Both the position numbers and the translations under genes were made by a program. A stretch of DNA of 64,000 bases, from assembly GCF_000255655.1 (NCBI RefSeq), contig NZ_JH636438.1, positions 62,001 through 126,000 on the forward strand. Direction: 5' to 3'. The stretch is from Schlesneria paludicola DSM 18645 (lineage in GTDB: Bacteria; Planctomycetota; Planctomycetia; Planctomycetales; Planctomycetaceae). The stretch's first letter is position 1, and every line of letters starts with the position of its first letter. The notes beneath the pieces are model-generated. The model made no database searches. It was not told the origin of the DNA and saw only the letters and a program-made list of their open reading frames with translations. Positions 55,648 through 64,000 of the stretch are shown here, in pieces.

Positions 55648-56160
55648 ATGTCTGAAGAGATTTTTGACGTTGTTGATCAAGACGACCGGGTGCTCTATCA
55701 GGCCCCGCGTTCCGTGGTCCATGCCAATCACTGGCTGCACCGGGCCGTGCATATTTTTGTGTTCAATTCTCGCGGAGAGTTGCTCGTGCATCGCCGTTCG
55801 GCGAACAAAGACGAAGCACCGCTCAAGTGTACGTCTTCGGCATCGGGGCATCTGAGTGCCGGCGAGTCGTACGCCGATGCGGCCGGCCGCGAATTGGAAG
55901 AAGAGCTGGGGCTGAAGGCACCTGTCGAATTTCTGGGGATCTTTCCGGCCAACGGGGCGATGACCTCGTTCGAGCACAGCGGCCTGTATCGGACGACCAC
56001 GGATGACACACCGGTGTTTGATCCCGGCGAGATTCTTTCGGGGGAATTTTATTCCCTTGCGGACGTTCAGGCGATGATCGAACGCGATCCCGATGACTTC
56101 ACACACTGTTTCCGGGCGCTATTTCAGTGGTATCTGGAACGGTTGCAGTCCGGGCATTGA
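55648..56160 (+). CDS. Nudix hydrolase
   Basis: 170 residues from the ATG at 55648. The Nudix box reads GESYADAAGRELEEELGL, preceded by LHRAVHIFVFNSRGELLVHRRS and followed by PVEFLGIFPANG. This matches the branch similar to IPP isomerase and YfcD, which hydrolyse nucleoside diphosphate derivatives or isomerise isopentenyl diphosphate. The Cys-containing isomerase active site (NTxCSHP) is not visible, so hydrolysis is more likely. Confidence 0.88.
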   Translation: MSEEIFDVVDQDDRVLYQAPRSVVHANHWLHRAVHIFVFNSRGELLVHRRSANKDEAPLKCTSSASGHLSAGESYADAAGRELEEELGLKAPVEFLGIFPANGAMTSFEHSGLYRTTTDDTPVFDPGEILSGEFYSLADVQAMIERDPDDFTHCFRALFQWYLERLQSGH

Positions 56161-56344
56161 GCGGCTCGGGTGAGGTCGTTTTGTCTGGGGGCGGCGTAGG
56201 AGCGCGCGGGCTGTTTTTGAGTGCCTTTCGGATGCAGGAACACCGAGAATCACGTTTTCTGCTGACACGGGTTGCGAAAACTGCTACACCATGGACTCAA
56301 TGACCTTGGGTCACGATGACCGTTCGAATCATGGAGTTGATGGC

Positions 56345-57472
56345 ATGGGTGTGCCGATTTCGCAGATGTGGACCGTGGCGAGCTACGTCCTCGGGAAGAA
56401 GCTGCGGGGCGTCAAACGGTATCCGCTGGTGCTGATGCTGGAGCCGTTGTTTCGCTGCAATCTGGCCTGCGCGGGTTGCGGGAAGATCCAATACCCTGCC
56501 GACGTGTTGCGTCGAAATCTGACGCCGGAACAATGTTTCAAGGCCGTGGATGAATGTGGCGCGCCGATGGTTTCGATCCCCGGGGGCGAACCACTGCTGC
56601 ATCCACAGATCGGTGAGATTGTCGCCGGGCTGGTGGCGCGCAAGAAGTACGTGTACCTCTGCACCAACGCCATTCTGCTTGAAAAGCATATCCATCAGTT
56701 CAAGCCTTCGAAGTATCTTTCGTTCTCGATCCACATTGATGGCCCGAAGGAAGAGCATGACTTCGCGGTCTGCCGTGAAGGGGTCTACGACGTCGCGGTG
56801 AAAGCCATTGAGTCGGCGGTTGCGAAGGGGTTTCGTGTCACGACGAATACGACCGTCTACAACAACGCCGACCCCAATGCGATGCGTGAGATGTTCGACA
56901 GCATGATGGGGCTGGGCGTCGAAGGGATGATGATTTCGCCCGGTTATCAATATGAAAAGGCACCCCAGCAGGAGCTGTTTCTGCGGCGGAGCCAGACGAC
57001 GAATCTGTTCAAGCGAATCCTGGGCAACGCGAAGAAGCCGTGGAAATTCAACCTGTCTCCCCTGTTTCTCGAGTTTTTGAAGGGGAACTGGGATCTGGAA
57101 TGCACTCCATGGGGAATGCCCGCGTACAACCTGTTTGGCTGGCAGCGACCGTGCTACCTGCTGAATGAAGGCTATTGCGAGACGTTCCAGGAGTTGCTCG
57201 ACACCACCGACTGGTCGAAGTATGGACGAGCGAGCGGCAATTCGAAGTGTGCCGATTGCATGGTTCACTGCGGCTATGAAGCGACTGCGGTTGCCGATAC
57301 GTTTGGATCACTCAAGGCGTTTTCTCGCGTGGTGAAATTGACGCTGTTTGGTTCCGGACGTGAAACGTTGCCGCCGGACGATTCCAAACCGAACCATCAC
57401 GATGACAATTCTGGATCGACCAGCGATTCCGACCGCATTCGCAAGGTCGAATTGCCTGTGTTAAGTTCGTAG
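56345..57472 (+). CDS. hpnH: Adenosyl-hopene transferase, radical SAM
   Basis: 375 residues from the ATG at 56345, preceded by GGAG. The radical SAM site is CNLACAGC, followed by GGEPLLHPQ. The conserved HpnH sequence runs through [59 protein letters not shown] and [21 protein letters not shown]. HpnH adds adenosine to diploptene, the first step to extended hopanoids, at the membrane. No other hopanoid gene is in the window. The last 40 residues are a polar Asp/Ser-rich tail not found in all members. Confidence 0.93.
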   Translation: MGVPISQMWTVASYVLGKKLRGVKRYPLVLMLEPLFRCNLACAGCGKIQYPADVLRRNLTPEQCFKAVDECGAPMVSIPGGEPLLHPQIGEIVAGLVARKKYVYLCTNAILLEKHIHQFKPSKYLSFSIHIDGPKEEHDFAVCREGVYDVAVKAIESAVAKGFRVTTNTTVYNNADPNAMREMFDSMMGLGVEGMMISPGYQYEKAPQQELFLRRSQTTNLFKRILGNAKKPWKFNLSPLFLEFLKGNWDLECTPWGMPAYNLFGWQRPCYLLNEGYCETFQELLDTTDWSKYGRASGNSKCADCMVHCGYEATAVADTFGSLKAFSRVVKLTLFGSGRETLPPDDSKPNHHDDNSGSTSDSDRIRKVELPVLSS

Positions 57473-57519
57473 CGTTTGCCCTACTCGGTGCGTCGACGCC
57501 CGCAGAGAGTCCGCCGTTG

Positions 57520-57996
57520 ATGTCCCGTGAGCCGCTGTTGCACATTGTCCTGTTTCAGCCCGAAATTCCGCCCAATACGGGGAATATCGGGCGCACATGC
57601 GTGGCGGTCGGGGCGAAGCTGTGGTTGATCCGGCCGCTGGGTTTCAGCCTGGATGAACAACAACTGCGCCGTGCAGGGCTCGACTATTGGCCGCACCTTG
57701 ATTACGAGGTGGTTGAGAGTTGGAGCGAGATCGTTCAGCGGCTGCCGGGTCGAACCGTCTGGTGTATCGAAAATCCAGCGGCGCGGACGGTCTGGGAAGC
57801 CAGTTTTACACCCGGTGACATTCTGCTTTTCGGGCGGGAAACGAACGGACTTCCCGCCAGTCTGGTGGAACAGTATCGCAGTCATACGCTGCAGTTCCCG
57901 ATGCATGCTGAAGTCCGCAGCCTCAATTTGGCCAACACGGTTTGCGCTGTGGCATACGAGGCGGTGCGACAGTTTGGCGGCCTGACCGCGAACTAA
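57520..57996 (+). CDS. trmL: tRNA (cytidine/uridine-2'-O-)-methyltransferase TrmL
   Basis: 158 residues, the normal length for TrmL, a trefoil-knot SPOUT enzyme that methylates the wobble nucleotide C34/U34 of leucine tRNAs. Landmarks are [38 protein letters not shown] and the knot region [22 protein letters not shown] use the ATG at 57520, one codon after a TTG. It follows hpnH by about 50 bases on the same strand and may share its transcript. Confidence 0.92.
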   Translation: MSREPLLHIVLFQPEIPPNTGNIGRTCVAVGAKLWLIRPLGFSLDEQQLRRAGLDYWPHLDYEVVESWSEIVQRLPGRTVWCIENPAARTVWEASFTPGDILLFGRETNGLPASLVEQYRSHTLQFPMHAEVRSLNLANTVCAVAYEAVRQFGGLTAN

Positions 57997-58178
57997 TGTC
58001 GTGGTTTGGTGGGATTTAAGGGGCTGCCAACTCTGGCGTTTTGCCATAAGTCATCTATGTAAAATAGGATAGGTGGAGAGTGCGCGCGAGGGGCATTCGG
58101 GGAAAGTGGCGTTGGAGGATTTCTCGACTCCTTTTAAAGTACGCGCTCTCCCGTCCTCGTATTTAAAAGTTGGTGTGA

Positions 58179-59222
58179 ATGGTGATGTTTCCGAAACATC
58201 TCCCCTCGGTCGCGCTATGCCATCCTGGTGGCCTATCGTTCGTGGTTCGGAGTTTTGTGCTCGGCGCTGTGATGGCGCTCGTCGGGTGCGGAACGACCCG
58301 GATGTCGGACACGTTGCGCACCGGCACTGAACAGATGCTGTTGTCGACGGCGATCGATCGGTCGATCAGCGAGATGGATTTCGAGGTTCTGTCGGGTAAG
58401 GACGTCTATTTCGATCCGCAGTACCTAAGAGGCGTTTCAGACGAAGGTTACATCATCAGTTCGATTCGCCAGAAATTGCTGGCGGAAGGTGTGTTTCTGA
58501 AGGCGGTTCGCGATGAAGCGACATATGTCGTCGAAGCCCGCGCGGGAGCGGTGGGGACGAATCGTCAGGATGTGCTGATCGGAATTCCTCAGACCAGTTT
58601 GCCGACCGGTGCGGTGGCGGCCGGCGTTCCAACCGCGATTCCTGAAATCCCCTTTGCGAAGAAAACGAATCAGAAGGGTGTCGCGAAGATTGCGGTCTTT
58701 GCCTACAACCAGGTCACAGGTCAGGCTCTTTGGCAATCCGGTGCCGAACCGGTGACTGCCGATGCTCGCGACACGTGGGTGCTGGGTACGGGGCCGTTCC
58801 AGCGCGGATCGATTTACACCGGTTCGAACTTCATGGGACAGCGGATCAAGTTGCCTTGGACTCGTTCGTCGGACAATTCCGCGAACTCGGTGGCAATCGG
58901 TGTTCCCACGAACGTTCCGCGATTGTTTCCCGAAGATCCGGGCGTGGTGCCGCCAAGTCCGCCATCGGTTGCGAAGGGGAAAGAGGCTCCCAAAGCGACA
59001 CCGGCCTCGTTCGTGCCGGCGGTTCCGCCGAGCCAGCCTCAGCCAGGTCGAATTCCTGCGACCAGTCCTCCATCGTCGACGTCGTCGAGCACATCCGGTT
59101 TCCGTTCAGACACCTTCTCGTTGACGCAGGACGCCCAGGGGTCATCGGGGGGGAATGCGGCGGCGGGTGCGGCAGGTGTGTTCATCTATCGGAGCACGAC
59201 GTCGCAGCCGGCGACGCCTTAG
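58179..59222 (+). CDS. DUF6655-like lipoprotein
   Basis: 347 residues. After a long N-terminal segment the lipobox-like LVGCGTTR (cysteine near residue 37) suggests a lipoprotein; a later start near 58240 would give a normal length signal. The mature part starts CGTTRMSDTLRTGTEQMLLSTAIDRSISEMDF, which I associate with DUF6655 in planctomycetes. A conserved middle (VYFDPQYLRGVSDEGYI) and a Pro/Ser-rich low-complexity tail (about residues 255-330) follow. Function is unknown; an outer-envelope location is inferred. Confidence 0.7.
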   Translation: MVMFPKHLPSVALCHPGGLSFVVRSFVLGAVMALVGCGTTRMSDTLRTGTEQMLLSTAIDRSISEMDFEVLSGKDVYFDPQYLRGVSDEGYIISSIRQKLLAEGVFLKAVRDEATYVVEARAGAVGTNRQDVLIGIPQTSLPTGAVAAGVPTAIPEIPFAKKTNQKGVAKIAVFAYNQVTGQALWQSGAEPVTADARDTWVLGTGPFQRGSIYTGSNFMGQRIKLPWTRSSDNSANSVAIGVPTNVPRLFPEDPGVVPPSPPSVAKGKEAPKATPASFVPAVPPSQPQPGRIPATSPPSSTSSSTSGFRSDTFSLTQDAQGSSGGNAAAGAAGVFIYRSTTSQPATP

Positions 59223-59575
59223 TGGATGTCGGTCCGATCGCGGAGGCAAATGGGAATCTCGAGCTGTTCTAGGGCAAAAACCTGGAATGCGTGCATCGAA
59301 ACGTGAGCGGTGCTGCCCTAGTGGCACATCCACCCTGTACTGACAGGTTCTTGAACAAGGCTCGCAGGCTCAGTGATCTGCTTGCGGAAGGTTCCTCGAC
59401 GTGTCAATTCAGGCTTTGAAGCTCCCTAGTCGCTGAAATGATTCCTGTGCTACAATTCTCGACCGTCTACGCGACGTGATGTCCCGGTTGCCGAACGCGT
59501 TTCGTCTCGACGCCGGATTGACTTCGTGAGTCGCGCATTGCGGTTCACCCTTTGAGTTGCCTCGAAAGCCGCCGC

Positions 59576-60472
59576 ATGCCGACTGATCCTCCTGCAGCAC
59601 ATCGCAAACTTTGGGAAGAGCGAAGCGTCGTCGTGGCGCTGATTCTTGCGGTTCTTGTGCCTGGATTGGGGCATCTCTATCAGGGGCGGACCGTCAAGGG
59701 GTGTATCTACCTGTTTGGAATTCTCGGCTTGTTCCTGTGGGGGGTTAAGCTGGGCGAAGGCGTGGTGGTTTACAATCTGCCGGACAAGGGGTCTCGCCGG
59801 ATTACGTTGCACTACGCCGCCCAACTGGGGGCTGGTGCCGTGGCTTATCCGGGGCTCTGGCAGCCGAAGCGAGCCGCACGCGAGGAAAATCATTCGCTAC
59901 GGCAATTGGCTCAGCCAATGACGGCGTCGTTTTCGGGGCGGCTGACGGCGGTCGATAACGATACTCAGGGTGGCAAGCTCGAAGGAAAAGTCAATTTTAA
60001 GCCCGAAAAGGGCGAGTATGGCACGGAAACTCGAGGCACATTTACTGGTACTCTGGACGGTCAAGCGATCGAATTGCCACTGGCCGGCGGGTTCTTTCTT
60101 GAGAGGCCGATTGGAGCCGGTTTCCGCCGGATCTTGAAGTGCGGGGTTGTGGGCGATCGCGATTCTGGCCCTGGCGCAGGGAAGATGATCACCGGAACCA
60201 TTCCGCGTTCAATCATGGACGGGTATGGGGTTCCGCCTGACATGGATCAATTGCAGGAAGTTACTGGTCGCCTGGGAAAATTGCACGAACTGGCGTTGGT
60301 GTTCACCTGGATCGCCGGGTTGCTGAACGTGCTGGCGATTTGGGATTGCGTGCAGGGGCCTGCATATGGATTCGGCGACGAAGCGTGGTCGCCGCCGCCT
60401 GCCGATGACGAAGCGAATGCCACGGCCGCTGCCAAGTCTGCGGCTCTCAACAGTGCGGCTACCTCTACGTGA
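59576..60472 (+). CDS. Membrane protein, DUF6677-like
   Basis: 298 residues from the ATG at 59576 (an earlier in-frame start at 59552 exists). The N-terminus has ALILAVLVPGLGHLYQGRTVKGCIYLFGILGLFLWGV, two helices with the GLGHLYQGR loop seen in TM2/DUF5683-type proteins. A soluble middle of about 160 residues precedes a further helix (LALVFTWIAGLLNVLAIWD) and an Ala-rich tail. The gene ends 12 bases before the next small membrane gene. Confidence 0.7.
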   Translation: MPTDPPAAHRKLWEERSVVVALILAVLVPGLGHLYQGRTVKGCIYLFGILGLFLWGVKLGEGVVVYNLPDKGSRRITLHYAAQLGAGAVAYPGLWQPKRAAREENHSLRQLAQPMTASFSGRLTAVDNDTQGGKLEGKVNFKPEKGEYGTETRGTFTGTLDGQAIELPLAGGFFLERPIGAGFRRILKCGVVGDRDSGPGAGKMITGTIPRSIMDGYGVPPDMDQLQEVTGRLGKLHELALVFTWIAGLLNVLAIWDCVQGPAYGFGDEAWSPPPADDEANATAAAKSAALNSAATST

Positions 60473-60484
60473 GTATTGGGTGTG

Positions 60485-60718
60485 ATGATTCTCGCAACAC
60501 AATTGCTTGTCGGCCATAATATGCCGTTACTGGCACAGACGGCCAATCTGACGTGGTACATCCTGCCGTTGGCGATGGTTGTCAGCCTGGTTTACAGTGC
60601 CAGTCGATTTGAGCTGCCGGACCGCATTCTGCGTCGCGCCGTCTGGTTGTTCGTGCAAATCGTCGGCTTCATGGCCGCGGTCTTCGGCGTCCTCTGGGTG
60701 CTGTCATACGGCATCTAG
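60485..60718 (+). CDS. Small two-helix membrane protein
   Basis: 77 residues from the ATG at 60485 (alternatives: TTG at 60476 and ATG at 60521). Two hydrophobic segments are separated by a short basic loop: LTWYILPLAMVVSLVYSA and AVWLFVQIVGFMAAVFGVLWVL. It follows the DUF6677-like gene after 12 bases and is probably translated from the same transcript. No family is recognised. Confidence 0.6.
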   Translation: MILATQLLVGHNMPLLAQTANLTWYILPLAMVVSLVYSASRFELPDRILRRAVWLFVQIVGFMAAVFGVLWVLSYGI

Positions 60719-60751
60719 GGCACCCGCGCTTCATCTGACTTGCCGTCTATC

Positions 60752-60866
60752 TTCTCTCTTTGTCTCCGTGTCTCTCTCACCCCCACCGGGCCCACTTGTA
60801 CGTTTCGCGTACTTCGGGTGCACATTGGTAGGGGTGAGACGCAGAGGCACGGAGACGCAGAGGGGG
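60752..60866. repeat. Inverted repeat with CTCCGTG core
   Basis: CTCTCTTTGTCTCCGTGTCTCTCTCACCCC at 60754 is matched in inverse, imperfectly, by GGGGTGAGACGCAGAGGCACGGAGACGCAGAGGGG starting near 60831, about 45 bases away. This resembles widespread REP-like units with CTCCGTGxCTCTGCGT cores. It lies between two convergent genes. Confidence 0.6.
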
Positions 60867-60886
60867 AAGTAAGCATGATCGAAAAA

Positions 60887-60924
60887 GAAAAAGGGCCGCC
60901 CTTTTTGGAAGGGAGCCCTTTTTC
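60887..60924 (-). terminator. Terminator of rpsT
   Basis: GAAAAAGGGC and GCCCTTTTTC form a 10-bp stem around an inner GGGC/GCCC-like region. On the minus strand the stem ends in CTTTTTCTTTTTC, an excellent T-rich tail. It lies about 40 bases beyond the rpsT stop and would work on both strands. Confidence 0.75.
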
Positions 60925-60959
60925 TGTGTCTGAGGTTCAGCCGTTTTTGGAGCGGTGAA

Positions 60960-61265
60960 CTACTTGGCTTCTGGTGCGACCGCAGGAGCCGACAGCTTGT
61001 TGATCAGCTTCATCAAGCGTGACTTGTCTCGCGAGGCTTTGTTCGCGTGGATCAAGTGCTTGGCAGCGGATTGATCGATCTTCTTGATTGCCAACTGCAG
61101 CACGGCCTTGGCGTCTTCGACCTTTGCAGCACCCGTCGAAACGGAGGCAGCCGTCGTACGAACTTTCTTCACCGAGGTTCGCAAAGCTGACCGCTCATGT
61201 CGGTTCTTCACGCGGCGGCGTTCCATTTTTCGTAAAGCGCGTTTGGCACTGTCAGTGTTCGGCAT
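60960..61265 (-). CDS. rpsT: 30S ribosomal protein S20
   Basis: 101 residues. The basic helical N-terminus MPNTDSAKRALRKMERRRVKN and the NKASRDKSRLMKLINKL region identify S20, which binds the 5' domain of 16S rRNA. The C-terminal tail (SAPAVAPEAK) is slightly longer than average. It is a single gene with a terminator downstream. Confidence 0.95.
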   Translation of the reverse strand: MPNTDSAKRALRKMERRRVKNRHERSALRTSVKKVRTTAASVSTGAAKVEDAKAVLQLAIKKIDQSAAKHLIHANKASRDKSRLMKLINKLSAPAVAPEAK

Positions 61266-61444
61266 TGAATCAAGACCACATAGTTGTCTGACCGCGGCGT
61301 TAAAACAAACTTCCCAGCCGTGCCACGGGTTCGCTGGAGGGATAAAGAATATAGCTGGGCGCTGCGTGCTTTGCTAGTGAGTTCGCAGGAACATCCTGCC
61401 AGAAAATTGTGTTTCTGGCGGTTGGACGTTTGCGGAAACGCAAT

Positions 61445-61478
61445 CGTCACCCTCGCCCAAGTAATGGACGGGGTGACG
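61445..61478. terminator. Hairpin between prepilin peptidase and rpsT
   Basis: CGTCACCC and its complement GGGTGACG enclose an 18-base loop; on the plus strand ATTTTG follows. It lies just beyond the stop of the leftward prepilin peptidase gene. Without a clear T-run on the minus strand the call is moderate. Confidence 0.45.
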
Positions 61479-61506
61479 ATTTTGTAAGTGCTGTTTGAGA
61501 AGTAGT

Positions 61507-62067
61507 TTATATCAATCCATTGCCGACGGCGTATGCGAAGTACATCAGCGATCCGACACAGATCGGAATGCCGTAGGGCAGCAGAGACATCGTAGGTTTG
61601 CGCTCTTTGGCGATGGCGAACAGCTTGTTCGGATCGCGGATCGTCATGATTTCGAACGCAATGTGGAAGAATTGGGTCACGTGGTGCTGAATCCGTCCGC
61701 TCCACGCCACCATCACCATGGCCATCAGAGCACCGACGATCACCGTCACCAGGAACGAATTCCAGGTCGTCGCGGCACCCAGCCAGGCGCCAATTCCCGC
61801 CATCAGTTTCACATCGCCGGCTCCCATTCCACCGATCGCGTACAGCGGCAACAGACACAGCAATCCGCAGCCAATTCCTGCCAGGCTGGCACTGCAACCC
61901 GACCAGCCATTGGCGAGCGTGTGATAGGCCAGGCCCGTCAGGACCATCGGAAACGTAATCCAGTTGGGAACCTTAAGCTGTTTCCCATCGATATAGGCGG
62001 CAAAAATCAAAACGGCTGAGACGAGTGTGATGTCCCAGTGAACCAACAAAACTTGCAGCCAATCCAT
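61507..62067 (-). CDS. Prepilin peptidase, A24 family (TadV/CpaA-like)
   Basis: 186 residues from the ATG at 62067, with AAAGGTG seven bases upstream. The aspartic-protease pair of type IV prepilin peptidases is present: AAYIDGKQLKVPNW (first Asp) and IGGMGAGDVKLMAGIGAWLG (GxGD, second Asp). Six to seven hydrophobic segments fit an inner-membrane enzyme. It lacks the N-terminal methylation domain of PilD, as the Tad/Cpa class does. It would process the Flp pilin encoded 470 bases upstream on the same strand. Confidence 0.9.
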   Translation of the reverse strand: MDWLQVLLVHWDITLVSAVLIFAAYIDGKQLKVPNWITFPMVLTGLAYHTLANGWSGCSASLAGIGCGLLCLLPLYAIGGMGAGDVKLMAGIGAWLGAATTWNSFLVTVIVGALMAMVMVAWSGRIQHHVTQFFHIAFEIMTIRDPNKLFAIAKERKPTMSLLPYGIPICVGSLMYFAYAVGNGLI

Positions 62068-62144
62068 GTCCAATCACCTTTCGTAAAGCAGTTGAGGGGC
62101 GGCGTCGACGGAGCTTCCAGCTCCCGCCAGCATGCGATCGGTTT

Positions 62145-62261
62145 TCAGCATCCACGTTGCTGTCCGGTGGCCAGGTTCACCATCCCCACCAGCAGCACAA
62201 GTGCAGCGGGGGCCCATTGGAGAAGCTGGCTACTAGACAAATCAAACCAAATAGGAAGCAT
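62145..62261 (-). CDS. Possible 38-residue membrane peptide in the Flp group
   Basis: A short frame with AAGG about six bases before its ATG encodes MLPIWFDLSSSQLLQWAP followed by AALVLLVGMVNLATGQQRGC. It has one hydrophobic helix. It lies between the Flp pilin and the prepilin peptidase, 80 bases before the latter on the same strand. The length makes it a tentative call; there is no family support. Confidence 0.3.
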   Translation of the reverse strand: MLPIWFDLSSSQLLQWAPAALVLLVGMVNLATGQQRGC

Positions 62262-62534
62262 GTTCAACCTTCGATCAATCCGCGGGTGTTGAAGCGAAAT
62301 CTCAGAGTCATTTCGACGTGTGCGACTGCTTCAAGAAACCGTGGCAAACGGCAGATTCAAAGCCAGGGCGAGGTCAGCGAAGCAACCCGGTCGCAAAATG
62401 ACGACCGGGTCGCGGGACTCCAAGGCGGCTCGATGCGCCTGAATGACGATTGTTGAAATCGCGGGGGGGGCGGGCTCCGTCAAACCACCGGGATGATTCG
62501 AAAGGTGCCTGTTTCCCCTAATTTCACTCATCAA

Positions 62535-62705
62535 TCACAGGGCGTTGGCGGCCGACAGGAACTTGGCATTGGCCTTCGTACCGATCGTCGAGACCGTACC
62601 GATACAGACGACGATGATCAGGGCGAGCATCACCGCGTATTCAACGGCGGTTGGCCCATCTTCCGAGACGAGAAAATTCTTAACGCTGGTCATGAACTTG
62701 TTCAT
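62535..62705 (-). CDS. flp: Flp/Tad pilin
   Basis: A 56-residue protein with GAGGGAAACG before the ATG. The sequence reads MNKFMTSVKNFLVSEDGPTA, then VEYAVMLALIIVVCIGTVST and a short polar tail ending SAANAL. The glutamate in GPTAVEYAVMLALI is the +5 Glu conserved in type IV pilins. Flp pilins usually have GATAIEYGLIAA, so this is a typical variant. The prepilin peptidase downstream would cut just before it. Flp pili serve in surface adhesion; the other tad genes are not in the window. Confidence 0.9.
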   Translation of the reverse strand: MNKFMTSVKNFLVSEDGPTAVEYAVMLALIIVVCIGTVSTIGTKANAKFLSAANAL

Positions 62706-62847
62706 CGTTTCCCTCTTTCAACACACGGCCCGAATCCCGCACCAGGAACCCAAGCGATCTATCAATCTGAGAAGTCCGCTCAGTCGTAGCTACACTGCAG
62801 CGACCACGAAGCCTCTCTGCACCCCTGGGTGAACCGACTTTCGTCGG

Positions 62848-62895
62848 TGTTCACATGAAGCCGACGGTTGGAACGACTGTCGGCTCATGTGAACA
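62848..62895. other. Large hairpin between oppC-like gene and flp
   Basis: TGTTCACATGA-GCCGAC and GTCGGC-TCATGTGAACA form a 17-bp stem with one bulged base and a 13-base loop. It lies after the stop of the leftward permease gene and about 140 bases before the flp start. It lacks a T-run, so termination is possible but unproven; it could also be a regulatory site for flp. Confidence 0.5.
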
Positions 62896-63011
62896 TTCGA
62901 AACCTAGTTCGAGATTGCAGTGCGTCAAATTGGAGTGGTTGAGAATTTTGGGAAATTTGCGAGAAGTGTGTCGGGCGCGGCTGGTGCAGTTAGCCTGGCT
63001 ATCTGAATTGA

Positions 63012-64000
63012 TCAGCGAGAGCCGCGCAGGCGAGGGTCGGAAGCATCTCGAAGTGCTTCGCCCATCAGGTTATACGCCGTAATCGTGATGAAGATGGCTA
63101 AGCCCGGGAAATGAATCAGCCAAGGTGCATGCAACAAGGCTTCACGGCCGTCGGCCAAAAGTCCGCCCCATGAGGGTGTCGGTTTCGAAATTCCCAGTCC
63201 CAGAAAGGACAGCGCGCTTTCGGTCAGGATCGCACCTGCGATTCCGAATGTCGCGGACACCAGAACAGGCGCCATGGCATTGGGTAAGACATGTCGGAAG
63301 ATGATCCGAATTGGTGAATATCCAAGGGCGCGCCCCGCGAGCACGAATTCCTGATCGACCAGGCGCAGGAATTCACCTCGCACCAACCGGGCGATCCCCG
63401 TCCAGCCGGTCAATCCGATAATCACCATGATATTCATGATGCTCGGGCCGAAAAATGCCACGATGGTCAGGATGAGAAAGAACGTCGGGAAGCAGATCAT
63501 GACTTCGATCAGTCGCGAGATCACCAGGTCTGGGACGCCGCGGAAGTAACCCGCAATCGCACCGACCACGATTCCGATCGCGACGTAGATCGCCACAGCG
63601 ACCAGCCCCACTGACAGGCTGACGCGACCGCCCCAAATGATCCGACAAAGCACGTCGCGGCCGGCTTCATCGGTTCCCAGCCAGTGCGGCCCGCTCCAGG
63701 TGGATGTCGGTTTCATGGATGCGGCGTCTTTTCCGGTGGGGCACCACGCCGCGGGATACCAGGCGGGGGCCGCCGATTTTCCAGAAAGATCGTATTCATC
63801 AAGGCTGTAAACGATCAGTGGCCATGTTACGGATTCGTAGACAACTGGTGCGCGGTCGGCCGTGCTGTCGGCGGCAAAGACGCCATTTTTGTAGTCGGTC
63901 CGATCTACTCGCGAAGGAACCATCCACCAACGCAGGCCACCGGCAAGCGTTGGAATCACAATCAGGATGACGACCAGGCCCCACTTGCGGCGGTCTTCGT
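63012..64000 (-). CDS. Oligopeptide-type ABC permease, DppC/OppC-like, cut by window edge
   Basis: The frame runs to the right edge of the window, so the N-terminus is incomplete; 329 residues are visible. A first helix (WGLVVILIVIPTLAGGLRWW) precedes an unusually long periplasmic loop of about 90 residues. The permease core then follows: HWLGTDEAGRDVLCRIIWGGRVSLSVG, five more helices and the EAA-type loop EFVLAGRALGYSPIRIIFRHVLPNAMAP. It ends GEALRDASDPRLRGSR. DppC/OppC proteins form, with a DppB partner, the channel for peptide import. The rest of the operon should lie to the right. Confidence 0.88.
   Translation of the reverse strand, partial: EDRRKWGLVVILIVIPTLAGGLRWWMVPSRVDRTDYKNGVFAADSTADRAPVVYESVTWPLIVYSLDEYDLSGKSAAPAWYPAAWCPTGKDAASMKPTSTWSGPHWLGTDEAGRDVLCRIIWGGRVSLSVGLVAVAIYVAIGIVVGAIAGYFRGVPDLVISRLIEVMICFPTFFLILTIVAFFGPSIMNIMVIIGLTGWTGIARLVRGEFLRLVDQEFVLAGRALGYSPIRIIFRHVLPNAMAPVLVSATFGIAGAILTESALSFLGLGISKPTPSWGGLLADGREALLHAPWLIHFPGLAIFITITAYNLMGEALRDASDPRLRGSR

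Noticed and set aside
58041-58065. Possible promoter TTGCCA ... TAAAAT before the lipoprotein gene
   Set aside because: The spacing of 13 bases is too short for a sigma-70 promoter.

Overview
The window reads as one contiguous stretch of chromosome from a planctomycete, probably of the Planctomycetales/Schlesneria-like group. The reasons are the gene content: a Tat-exported DUF1501 protein in tandem with a WD40 protein, a Cys-type sulfatase, a DUF1570 protein with an HEATH motif, a DUF6655-like lipoprotein, an adenosyl-hopene transferase (HpnH), very large multi-spanning membrane proteins, and frequent GTG/TTG starts. By eye the base composition is moderately GC-rich, with lower GC in the 13.5-20.4 kb section. 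I saw no rRNA, tRNA or CRISPR array.

Layout. 0.2-13.5 kb: a membrane-anchored coiled-coil protein, a zinc-ribbon membrane peptide, an NAD-dependent epimerase, a MoxR-like ATPase, a short UvrC, a DUF1570 protein, two small membrane proteins, an orphan two-domain sugar ABC ATPase and a large membrane glycosyltransferase. 13.5-20.4 kb: the accessory part. It holds a precursor with 22 cysteines spaced every 5-6 residues behind a Tat-like signal, an exported membrane-anchored protein, a radical SAM/SPASM maturase and a second SPASM-like protein that has lost the radical SAM cysteines. These are interleaved with MITE-like palindromes and followed by a decayed REP-associated transposase. This looks like a RiPP (ribosomally made, post-translationally modified peptide) locus and is the most interesting item.

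20.4-43 kb: a START-like protein, xylA, purA, an enolase-superfamily enzyme, a secreted Pro/Tyr-rich peptide, an Fsr-like MFS pump, a DUF202 protein, a CXXCH protein, an NTF2-like protein, alkaline phosphatase, sulfatase, trmB, a FabZ-like dehydratase, WD40 and DUF1501 proteins, a zinc-ribbon/RDD pair, and a HigA-like antitoxin next to a toxin-position gene broken by an in-frame TGA. 43-64 kb: a 1,217-residue membrane protein, a PspA-like protein with a coupled small partner, a sensor kinase and NtrC-type regulator pair, a membrane-fused O-methyltransferase, a UPF1-like helicase, a Nudix hydrolase, hpnH, trmL, a lipoprotein, two membrane proteins, rpsT, a small Tad/Flp pilus group (prepilin peptidase and a 56-residue Flp pilin) and an oligopeptide-type ABC permease that runs off the right edge.

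At least five families of short palindromic or inverted repeats (REP/MITE-like) fill the intergenic spaces. Two of them have conserved internal sequence between distant copies, so they are mobile elements rather than chance hairpins. One transposase remnant of the RAYT type sits among them.
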